Assembly: GCA_905147135.1 (NCBI GenBank) | Contig: LR990056.1 | Coordinates: forward strand, 4,288,001 to 4,352,000 | Direction: 5' to 3' | Length of the DNA: 64,000 nt | Source of the DNA: Blastobasis lacticolella | Taxonomy: Eukaryota > Arthropoda > Insecta > Lepidoptera > Blastobasidae | Shown here: positions 24,186-33,243 of the stretch, piece after piece | Position numbering within the stretch: position 1 is the stretch's first letter | How the letters are laid out: each line of letters begins with the position of its first letter | Made by a program: the position numbers and the translations under genes | Notes under the pieces: generated by a model | Database searches by the model: none | What the model saw: the letters and a program-made list of their open reading frames with translations, nothing else | What the model was told of the DNA's origin: nothing

Positions 24186-24442
24186 TTTTAAATGATAATG
24201 TCTTTAAACATGTCACAACAAAATATGTCATGAACTAATAATAATTTAGTACATGACCGTATAATTAAAGATACACAGTCAAACAAATAGGGATTTCGAA
24301 CAGCCTTCCTTACGAAAGTACCCATGATTCGATATTATATAAAAACTATTTAAATGTACTTAGTAGACATAAAAATATAAATACAGTGGGAGCTGTTAGT
24401 GCAAAATATCGTTATTATTCGGCACTTCTTATCAGAACTGTC

Positions 24443-24557
24443 CTACTTCGTATTTTTGTTCTGTAGACCTATTAGATCAAATTGAATCGCATCGAATTTG
24501 AATCATGTGACTAGAATAATTCAATAGGTCTACGGAACAAATGTACGAAGTAGCACA
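24443..24557. mobile_element. Small fold-back element
   Basis: The arms 'ctacttcgtatttttgttct' and 'gaacaaatgtacgaagtag' with 'gtagacctatt' / 'aataggtctac' are inverted around a short centre. Consistent with a MITE of about 115 bp; no clear flanking duplication is seen. Confidence 0.6.
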
Positions 24558-24867
24558 ATTTTGGGCGTCCTGAGTGGTTCAGTTGGTAAACATGCCTTTA
24601 CATCATTATATATATATTTTTACATTCCTATACAATAGTATTTATCTTTTCTAATAGCAAAAAATATAGTACTTTTGAGAAATATAGGTAAAAAAAAATT
24701 AACATATTTATTTCTACCATATTTTTGGTTATTTGGTTTTGGCCTTTGCCAACAATCGACAATTATTTATGAAATAAGTTTATGATGATTTTTTTGGGTA
24801 TTGAAACATAAACACTTAAATTTTTATTAAATCAATCGATGCTTCCACTCTTCCCTCGATTTTACGA

Positions 24868-25195
24868 TCTGAGTGGCTCAGATGCTTAATATGCCACGCA
24901 GAAGTCTCGGGTTCGATTACAGACCGGACAGAAATGGAAATGCTGAATTTCAATTTCTGATACCAGTCTGTCTGGGTGTTGTATGTATTAAAAAAAATAT
25001 AGATATGAAGTTTATCAGTTTTCCTTGGTTTTTTTCGAAACAAACCATTACATTATATATAATGTAAAATAAACATGTCTTACTAAAAATAATGTGTCAT
25101 TATTTAACCAGCACCGTTTCTCACAAAACATTTTTCTGGCATCCATAACATAAGCTTTGCTTATTTTGGGGCTAGATGGCGCTGCGTGAATTGTC
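24868..25195 (+). repeat. SINE family 2
   Basis: A tRNA-like head ('gatctgagtggctcagatg', 'cgggttcgattacagaccgg') is followed by the family 2 body and the 3' block 'catccataacataagctttg', 'ggggctagatggcgctgcg'. It lies within the extended 3' region of NPC2-like gene 1. Confidence 0.8.
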
Positions 25196-25196
25196 C

Positions 25197-25335
25197 AAGC
25201 ATATTTATTATTATAATCATCATATCAGCCGAAGGACGCCCACTGCTGGGCGGCCTCCCCCAGAGATCTCCACAAAGACCGGTCTTGTGCCTTACGCATC
25301 CGGTACCTGCGATCTTAACCAGATCGTCGATTATT
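25197..25335 (-). repeat. LINE 3'-terminal fragment (RTE-like C-terminus)
   Basis: On the minus strand it reads like the LINE end at 40380-40610: a 'aagaccggtctttgtggag' block, then 'gggggaggccgcccagcagt' and a tail toward 'gatgattataata'. Confidence 0.65.
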
Positions 25336-25429
25336 ATAATGCTAATACGAAATGCCGGATATTTACATTAAAAACTCCCACTAAATATGTCCGGTGTGAA
25401 AACCCGCTGTCCCGGCGGTCCCGCGGCGA

Positions 25430-25684
25430 TCAACATCACAGCCCGTAACAGTCCACTGCAGGACTTCGGGCCTCTCCCACGAAAGGGAAGGTTACTGCCA
25501 TAATCTCCACGCTTGGCAGGCGGGTTGGAGATCGCAGTGTTCAAATACAATGGAAAATGCTGCTGCCTATTTTCCAGACTACGGAGACTCTTGATCTTTT
25601 TCCTCGAAAACATTAGTCGCCTTGTACGACACCCACGAGTGTAAGGGATTGGCGCTATTCTACTCTGCCGGACACCACACGGCC
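25430..25684 (-). mobile_element. Family 3 retroposon inserted just after the stop codon of NPC2-like gene 1
   Basis: Full family 3 sequence from 'cacacggcc' at the right to 'catcacagcccgtaacagtc' at the left. It is flanked by a direct duplication 'cccgcggcgatca' (about 25416-25429 and 25686-25699). The right-hand copy overlaps the stop codon of NPC2-like gene 1, so the insertion left the coding sequence intact and displaced its 3' UTR. Confidence 0.88.
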
Positions 25685-25696
25685 ATCCCGCGGCGA

Positions 25697-28322
25697 TCAC
25701 TGCAGACTAAAATTCGGACTTATCACCAAAACGTTGACGCTGAAGCAGAATGCAGGTGAGCCATCCTCATGCACGCGGAGTTCAAATCGCAGGCGAGTGC
25801 CCTGCGAATAAACTTCAGATTAGATTCCAGTGTGGAAGTGGATAAGGAAAAGTAAGAAAGCGTAGCGGCACAAGCCCGTGATGATGATGAAACTGTCGAA
25901 TTTTAGTAAGATGTAACTAATTTTTATGACAACTCAGTGACAAGAACTCAGCGCCATCAGACTAGAGCGAAGAGGCTATTCCTAGACAGGCATGCTTCAT
26001 CTGCGGCCGCATCGTCGCTCGCCGCAGACGCTGGCTTATCTAATTTAAAACATAAAATAAAAAATAAGCGGCCAGCCCACTTGATGGGAAGTAACAACTA
26101 TCTCCCATGCTATAAAACAGAATTCCTTATACGTCTAATAAAAACGCATAACAGCAATGCAGGGTTTCTTGTTAATAATGTCACAATGGAAACAAGTCAA
26201 CTTAGATAATTTCATTACTAGAAAAATAAACTAAAATACGTTTAGTCTTGGCTTATTAGGTAATCATCAGCCCAGTAGTGACGAATGCGTCGCCGGCTTT
26301 TGAGAAGGATGTTTCGTTTCTTGAAGGTTTCAATGCCCTTACGGTTTGGGGAAACCGCAGCAAGAAGCCTGTTCCGTGTCATCAAAGTATTATTTTGCAT
26401 GCGCTTGCGTTCTAACCTTAAGTAATTAGAAAATTCAGCAGAAACTTTCAAAGGCGCAAATATGCTGGCCTCAGCAGAGTTCATCTATTTGCGCCGTTTG
26501 GCGTAGAAACGCTTGGGCCGTGGGGTCCAGGCGCTCATACTTTCTTCAAGGAGTTGTCTGAGCGCCTGGTTAAGGCCAACCAACGCACCACCAAAAGGCT
26601 TGACAATCCCTTGGCCAAAGGATCAGTCTCGCGCTACAGCAAGGCTAGGCGGCCAGTCTTTTGGGAAAAATTCCTTCTACAAGGGACTTGGGGCGAGTTT
26701 TTTATTTGTAAATATTATTTTATAATTTAGATTTCTTTCCCCAATTAGTATTAGTATTATTGGAATTATATCTGTTATGTAAATATTTCTTTTGAACAAA
26801 TACATCCTTATTAGTAATATGCAAAGCCTGTAATTGGTTACCACTAGCACGCCTGGCACAAATGTGCCCGCGACACAGCTCGCGCCGCAAGAGAGCGTCT
26901 GTTTCCTTCTCTCAATACTGAGATGAATGAGATAGCAGTATTTATGTCGCACTTTTTCTCGCTTATTGCGCGCGAGAGGATACTTGTGCAAGCCGTGCAT
27001 GCAGGCATTAGGTTTAGCCATCTTACGGTAATAGAAATGAATTAAGTACTGACGTGAGGGAAGAAAGGCTCGATGGGTATCTTGAGCCGGTAGTGGACCT
27101 GCTGCCCCTGCCGCAGCGGGCAGCTGGCGTCTCGTAGACCGCCGCAGGTGTCGGCTTCAGATCCCAGGTCGATGGGGAGCGGTATCACCATACCAGCTAC
27201 GGTGAGGTATGCTGTAGCCTGAGTAAGGGGCGCGAAGAGAGGTCTGGCTGGTGGGGACAATCACACATAAAACGGATATGTAGTCTATCTTATTTACCTA
27301 ATAAAACAAACAACAAGCGCTCTAGCCCCAAACTAAGGCAAAGTTGGTACTTTAGCTGCTACATGACATATACTATGTCATCATCATCATCATCATCTCG
27401 GCGATATTTCTCGGTTGCGCTCCTGCGTGGTACGTGAGGGCCCAGGGTCCGCTCTCCTACTCTTCCTGGCCCACTTCGCTCGGTCTTCGGCATCTTAGAT
27501 GGTGAGCTTGTTGGTACGCATGACATGACATTTTGAATACATAATGTATGCTGCGTTAAATCTTTTCTGAAGCTATTTATTTAAGAATCGAAATATCCAC
27601 ACCAGCAACAGATATTAAAATTTGTAATCCCTGTAGGATTGATTGTTGAAACAGGAATTGAACCAGAACGTGTTAATCACTTAGGTCGTTGTGATCGAAC
27701 AAAACTCACGAGCCGTGAAGATAACGTCAAACACAGCATCCTCAGTCTGCTGCACAGGACAAGGCGGCCTGGAGCACCACTGTACCACCACAAAATCGGG
27801 GTACGGCCCTGAATTGTCGGTACCTGGGAACAATGTTACATAGAAGCTGATGAACCAATATAATAATAATGAATGTGCTTGGGCAAATTCACACAGCCCC
27901 TAGACCATGATCCAGGATTTAGCAGATCAGGCAATTACAGTAGAGCGACTGTCCTCTGACCTCCGTGACACTGCTACCAGGAGTACCTGACCAGATTGGA
28001 TCATGGTTAGATACATACTCAGTCGCTTGAACGGCAGGTTTCATCATGAATATTTACCAGTTTTCCGTTATCATAAGAGCATCGATTAGAATTCAACTGA
28101 TGTATATAACTCAGAAAAATCATTGGTACATGGCCACAGAGGGATTCGAACCCGGTACCGCTTACGAGTTGGATACCTTACCCTCTCGGCCCCGGACGCT
28201 CTTAAAGTCGTTCATCCTACTTTATTTTTACTAATGCATCGTTTTGCGTACTTACACTGAGTCATGGGGGTGGCCTGCACGGCCGCGGCTATGGCAGCGA
28301 GCAAGACCATGGACTTGAACAT
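25697..28322 (-). CDS. NPC2-like (ML-domain) secreted lipid-binding protein, gene 1
   Basis: Assembled from four exons: 28322-28256, 27823-27710, 27247-27054 and 25801-25697, all with GT/AG borders. Intron phases are 1, 1 and 0. The 159-aa product starts 'MFKSMVLLAAIAAAVQA', a signal peptide likely cut after residue 17. Six cysteines at 23, 39, 44, 95, 103 and 144 fit the three NPC2 disulfides (1-6, 2-3 with four residues between, 4-5). 'SCPLRQGQQVHYRLKIPI' at 102-119 and the 'FCFSVNVLV' end strand are typical of the ML fold. NPC2/ML proteins are secreted or lysosomal carriers of sterols and other lipids; insect members also act in chemosensing, ecdysteroid biology and recognition of microbial lipids. 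Which applies here is unknown. Repeats fill all three introns. It is the close paralogue of gene 2 (exon 2: 30 of 37 full codons identical in amino acid). Confidence 0.9.
26510..26765 (+). repeat. LINE ORF2 C-terminal fragment in intron 3 of gene 1
   Basis: The plus strand reads '[20 protein letters not shown]', the C-terminal signature of a common lepidopteran LINE (compare 37130-37160). Frameshifts follow. It is in opposite orientation to the host gene. Confidence 0.7.
27375..27520 (-). repeat. LINE 3'-terminal fragment in intron 2 of gene 1
   Basis: On the minus strand it matches 12535-12665: 'gatgccgaagaccgagcgaa' (coding 'DAEDRAKW'), 'agtaggagagcggaccctgg' and a (gat)n tail at 27375-27393. 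Confidence 0.65.
27895..28203 (-). repeat. SINE family 1 in intron 1 of gene 1
   Basis: On the minus strand: 'gagcgtccggggccgagagg' head, box B 'gggttcgaatccctctg', body and 'gtcaggtactcctggtagca' block. It fills most of the 432-base intron. Confidence 0.78.
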
Positions 28323-28386
28323 GTTGGCGATGATTGTGCTGAGGCTTTCCGCGCCGCGCGACACGTACAGTGTGCAACTGTGCACT

Positions 28387-28424
28387 CTTCAGGGGACTTC
28401 GATTATATAACCGTCGTTATCGCA
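28387..28424 (-). promoter_or_regulatory. Core promoter of NPC2-like gene 1 (GATA + TATA)
   Basis: On the minus strand the block reads 'gataacgacggttatataat' followed by 'cgaagtcccctgaag'. The TATA box is at 28403-28409. It is nearly identical to the block at 37838-37875 upstream of gene 2, and about 30 bases downstream there is an initiator-like 'acagttg'. The 'gataa' match suggests a GATA factor, common in gut and fat-body genes (inference). Confidence 0.75.
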
Positions 28425-28869
28425 ATCTATTTCAGACCAATCAACACGTCAAAGAGACCAATCTATTATTTATGTGCAATTTTTTTATCAGCAAATCTGG
28501 CGAGACGTTTCAAATTCGACGTTAGAGCGCCTCCATAGTTGATGACAGCAGCAATCCTTTCGGATCATAAATACTATTACTTAAAATTCCCACTAACTAA
28601 TTAATAACAGACCATATCGGAGAAGGTCCATTCAATAATCATCCACTTCCTGGAATAAACACTTTTCCAAAACTAACCTGATACACCTACCGTAGTATGG
28701 CGAGACTGTTCCCTCAACCGAGCGGTATTGTAAAGGCATAGTCGAGTGCTCGCCCGAGCGCTCGGTCTAGGTACATGCCAAGACAGTCATTCGGACCCCA
28801 TTCCATTTACGTTGCTGAGTACCCACCTCCGCTTCCCTGCACGGCCTCGCTCGCTCACTCGGTGGATCT

Positions 28870-29018
28870 GGGGGCTTACCATGAGCTCTTATAGCAGGAC
28901 CTAAACAGAACTTCCCGGTTTACAACGAGACAAGCTTATGTGACACGTATAGCGCTGTCACGCTCTAAGCAGAGCAGTACTGTTTAGGCCCTGCTATAAG
29001 AACTCATGGTAAGCCCCC
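28870..29018. mobile_element. MITE copy A ('ggggcttacc' ends)
   Basis: The arms 'gggggcttaccatgagctct' and its inverted copy at 28994-29018 enclose 'cgagacaagcttatgtgaca'. About 149 bp. A second copy follows at 29153 and a third lies at 53533. Confidence 0.85.
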
Positions 29019-29152
29019 TGAACACGCGCACGCAACGACCACTCGCTACTCGGACGATGCGATTGATTGTCTAATAATGGCATCGTCCGAGTGATTTCTT
29101 CTGATCCATATCATAGTTTCACTTGTTCCAGTACCGGGTTTTAACTGAACTA

Positions 29153-29306
29153 GGGGCTTATCCTGAGCTCTTATAGCAGGACCTTAACAGACCTTCCCGG
29201 TTTACAACGAGACAAGATTATGTGACACGTATAGCGCTGTCTTGTTCTAAGCAGGGCAGTTCTGTTTAGGTCCTGCTACGAGTATAAGACCTCATGGTAA
29301 GGCCCC
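29153..29306. mobile_element. MITE copy B ('ggggcttatc' ends)
   Basis: Same element as 28870-29018 in the same orientation, with diverged arms ('ggggcttatcctgagctc' against 'cctcatggtaaggccc') and the shared core 'gacacgtatagcgctgtc'. Confidence 0.85.
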
Positions 29307-29420
29307 TGACTGACTCTCTCGCCGCAACTTTATAAATATGTGTAGACACTCACTCGGCCACAGCACTGTCTCGGCCCAGTGTCATATTACTGTCTCGCAA
29401 CTCTACTCGGTACACTGAGG

Positions 29421-29534
29421 GCCACGAAACTTTGCTGACAGGTGACGCTGACTGATTGTTTTGTATACTGTGGCTGAACTTGACATTGTCAGTAAATTTA
29501 GTTCCACTTTAAGCCGGGTGCAAAGTCTCGTGGC
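29421..29534. mobile_element. Small inverted-repeat element
   Basis: 'gccacgaaactttgc' at the left and 'gcaaagtctcgtggc' at the right are inverted with one mismatch, about 114 bp overall. Probable MITE; no clear flanking duplication. Confidence 0.5.
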
Positions 29535-30369
29535 ACGTACTCTAAGTAGATGTACCTAATCTATTGTGATAGTTATCAATATGTAGGTAAGCGGCAAATA
29601 ATTTTTTTATGTATACCCTCTGGTCGGTAATAAAATCAGTTTGCGTTCACGTATCCTCTATTTTTATTTATGGCGACTGCCGTGGCCAATCATTAAACTA
29701 TTTAATTAAATTAACTTTGATAAAGTTATTTTACAGTTGATTCAGTATTGTAATCGCGATAAAAAAGTGAGTACATAATTTGAAATGGAACATGCGAGGT
29801 TGCTAGCGAAAGTTTTACGAGCCGTTGGAGGACAGGCGACGAGGGTCTTACAAGTGATTCCATCAGAGTGTTTTTTAAGACAAAGGAGTAAACAAAGAGA
29901 ACAGGGATGTACAAGCTAGCTTTATCATCATCATTTGAGTGGTCAATCCCGGTTTCTGCCAGGGTCCGCTTTCCTACTTTGTTTTCTCTACTTTGCTCGA
30001 TCTTCGGCATCCTCACGTCGTAAGCCGTTGGCTCTCGCGTCCGACTCGGCGATGTCGGCTTCTTGGGTCTCCCGCGAGACCTCCTTCCTGATACAGGTAG
30101 ATTCAGGCACCTACCCTGGTGTCCCTGGGACTTACGGAATACGTGCCCAAAACCAGCGCAGTAGGCCTCATATCTTATCCGCGATATCTCTCACGCCAAG
30201 CCTGCTACGGAGGCTTAACGAGTACAGATGTCGCGTTCGGATGTGCAAGCAAGCTTAATAAACCTTATAGACAGTGATGGATAAGCATTGACCAGCAGTG
30301 GTCCTCCCGACCCTTACATTTGTCTCATGTCCGTAAACCTTTAACGGGAGCAATATGTATCCTTGACCC

Positions 30370-30650
30370 CATTCATGCAGGAGGGTCAGGGTAGGTTTTA
30401 AATAGTATTGTGTTTCTGCCGGTGAGTAAGGTTTCCAGTGCTCCATGGGGTGGGGATTTGGGGAACCGTGGCTTTGGCAGTGGAGTGGCATTTGCTTTTT
30501 GCTGCCAGAGCAACGTGTTATAGAGGTGGGCAACGCATTAGCGATACTCTTGGTGTTGCTAATGTCTATAGGCAGTAGTGACCACTTTCCATCAGGTGGC
30601 CCGCTTTCCTGTTTGCCTACCGTACGACATAAAAAAAAAAAAAAAAAAAG
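30370..30650 (+). repeat. Family 4 retroposon with poly(A)
   Basis: Starts within the family at 'gagggtcagggtaggttt', carries 'ccatggggtggggatttggg' and 'gtggcccgctttcctgtttg', and ends in an uninterrupted A run at 30631-30648. A further 3' piece of the same family is at 30830-30925. Confidence 0.8.
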
Positions 30651-30929
30651 AGCGCAGGCCTACAGTGGACCTGTCATTTCCCTCCCAGGGTGGGAAACGG
30701 AATTTAGTCGTTCTTTATCGCCTCATTTAGCGGGCGTTTTACCCAAGAAACATTATTGAGGCTTATCAAGGCGTTGTCCGGACTTCATTCGCGTTGTTTC
30801 TAACTTTAGAAGTATAGTCGCAATTAGCCAGGCAACTGGTGTTGCTGATGTCTATAGGCGGCGGTGACCACTTTCCATCGGGTGGCCCGCTTGCCTGTTT
30901 GTCTGCCGTAGAACATAAAAAACAGAAAA

Positions 30930-32510
30930 TAGTTGCACTGCTGTTTTGCAGACAATAAAGTACCTATTATATGTGTGCAAAAATATTTTTAAAAGACGCA
31001 ATGGTTACTAAGTTTTTAATTTTTATTTACGTTTTGGAACAGTTTTTCGGCTTTGGTAAAAAGTTTGGTTTTCACTACTTACGCCCTTATCGAAATCCGC
31101 CATCGATAGATATTAATTGGGCGTATGTTTAACAAAAAGCCGTTTCATGGCCGAAAGGTAACTAATGTACATGTTTAGAACCGGCTCATGAAGCCCTTTC
31201 AATTGATACCAAACTCGATAGAAAATTAACTTCTCTTATTTATTTAACCATTTATTGTGCACAAAGAAAGTTACAATAATATGAACATAAAGATATCAAT
31301 CACAAAAGGTACAGCTTATTTCTTAAAAGAAATGTCTTACAGCAGACCTACCGAAGAGAGAGGGCTAGAATAGAGAGGCAGATATGACGTGCACCCAAAT
31401 ACATAATATAAAACATTTAACATTAACATTAAACATAATATCTTATAAAATATTGTTGACGTAGTTACTGCCATAAACCGTAACAGTTCACCATCAGGCG
31501 GGTTGTACACTCATTGCCAAATTTGCAAGTTTTGTAACTTGGGTGGTCTCATGATTTTCGACTATGGCAAATGTTTATTGTAAAAACTTAATAATTATAA
31601 AAGCTTTCCAAAGTGAAATGTACTAAGTAAATGTTGCTGTCGTAAGCGGAAACTAGCCTTAAGCGGAAATTAGAATACCTGGGCATTCGCCTGTTTACGT
31701 GGGAGGGCGGGTTGTAAATAATAAATAAATAATCTTTATTTCAGATTACACCCAACACAATTTCAATATCACAGTTCAACTAATAAAAATGAAAATGTAT
31801 AAAAGTGACATAGTAGTCATAATGACTATATTACTCACATAATATAGTCCTTCCTAGATATTTCAACCTATATGGAGTAACTCCGGTGCACGTCAGCAGG
31901 ACGGGGGCAGCTGTATCCTCTGTTTCCATCTCTGAACTAGCCGATGTTCATTATAGCACCCATGACCCGTCAGTGGCTTAGTGTGAGCACTAGGAGTGTG
32001 ATCCCCCTGGTGGATCCTAGCTCATAATCATCTTTGCGTTAATGTCTTGATTGTGTTCTCGCGCACCCGGGCTGCCTTGACCATGGTCCAGGAGGTCCAA
32101 AGTAGATCCTAGCTAGTGCAGTATAACTATTGCTACAATGCTAATGAACAAATAAATAAATGTGGGTGTTCTTAAACTGGTTGTTTCTACTAAGTTTTAC
32201 TTTTTTCTTCACAGACTCTGATTTGACTAAATTTGGCGGATTCTCTTCTGGCGAAAAATGTTCCAGGTTTCTTTCATATAGTTTTATTTTTGGTGACGAA
32301 AGTGGACATATATTTTTGGAGTTTAATAATTATCTGCAGTATTGACATTAATTGTGTTTTTGACGCAATACGTAGAATGCTAAAGTTTTCAGCCAGCCTA
32401 ATTTCAGTAAACCAGCAGAAAGGATTTGTTTTTCCCGGTTTAAAGGTATTCTTTATTTATTTACGCTGTCCCTTGTTTATTGTTAGTGTAGAAAACACGC
32501 TCATCATCGG
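30930..32510. other. Gene-free region with LINE-end pieces
   Basis: No supportable gene. Short segments near 31240-31300 and 31715-31800 ('aataaataatctttatttca') look like LINE 3' ends in reverse, and about 32020-32095 is a SINE family 1 fragment on the minus strand. Confidence 0.45.
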
Positions 32511-32815
32511 TTTTGCGACCACCGCAATCCCGGCCTCCTTGACGGAGAGCAAACGGCGCGCGCCGCGACGGCCGGCCAACAGCGGCTGCTATACGGCGAG
32601 GACGACGAATCCTTCGAATAATCGAACTGACCGACTGGGTCGTCACCTGGTCGAGAAGACGCCCAGGCACGAGGCACAGCCTCATAGGCCCGCAGACGTC
32701 CCTCCGCAAGCAACAGAAGGCAGAAGACGCGATACGACCTAAGACCTTAACTATTGTACATCCGAAAAGGGTAAACTGGCCCATAGGCTATTTTGTTGCA
32801 ATAAAGAACTTACTT
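32511..32815 (+). repeat. GC-rich retroposon 3' end
   Basis: A GC-rich block ends in 'ttgcaataaagaacttactt', a tail typical of poly(A)-less insect retroposons. Frames are open on both strands because of composition, with no domain recognised. Confidence 0.45.
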
Positions 32816-32890
32816 ACGATACGATTGGTGCCATATGAATGTAGCCTACATGGTCTACAATAAGGAAACAGGCAAACATTTGCTGAACAC

Positions 32891-32896
32891 TTTATT
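32891..32896 (-). promoter_or_regulatory. Poly(A) signal of NPC2-like gene 2
   Basis: AATAAA on the minus strand, about 330 bases beyond the stop codon at 33223 and just past the 49-bp tandem array. It sits in a block that aligns with 24160-24180. Confidence 0.6.
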
Positions 32897-32944
32897 ATGA
32901 GATGTATTTATGAATGAGATATTTAAATATCAATAGGTCCAGTT

Positions 32945-33243
32945 GAATCCAATGCTGTCCCGATGGTCCCATGGCGTTCACTACAGGGCGGGTGGATCCG
33001 ATTCTGTCCCGATGGTCCCATGGCGTTCACTACAGGGCGGGTGGATCCGATGCTGTCCCGATGGTCCCATGGCGTTCACTGAAGGGCGGGTGGATCCGAT
33101 GCTGTCCCGATGGTCCCATGGCGTTCACTGAAGGGCGGGTGGATCCGATGCTGTCCCGATGGTCCCATGGCGTTCACTGAAGGGCGGGTGGATCCGATGC
33201 TGTCCCGATGGTCCCATGGCGTTCACTGAAGGGCGGGTGGATC
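32945..33243 (-). repeat. 49-bp minisatellite in the 3' UTR of NPC2-like gene 2
   Basis: About six head-to-tail units of 49 bp. Each unit carries the last six codons of gene 2 (DPPALQ), its TGA stop and about 27 bases of 3' UTR ('acgccatgggaccatcggga' next to 'cagc'). The unit nearest the gene is the real C-terminus; the others are copies beyond the stop. Some units share variants ('ctaca' against 'ctgaa'), showing stepwise expansion. Confidence 0.92.

Noticed and set aside
26242..26484. 80-codon minus-strand frame in intron 3 of NPC2-like gene 1
   Set aside because: Basic, low-information sequence with no family match that I recognise; it lies next to a LINE fragment and the genes 2 and 3 have no matching exon.
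32943..33180. Two overlapping plus-strand frames with repeated [14 protein letters not shown] text
   Set aside because: Antisense reading of the 49-bp minisatellite at the 3' end of NPC2-like gene 2.
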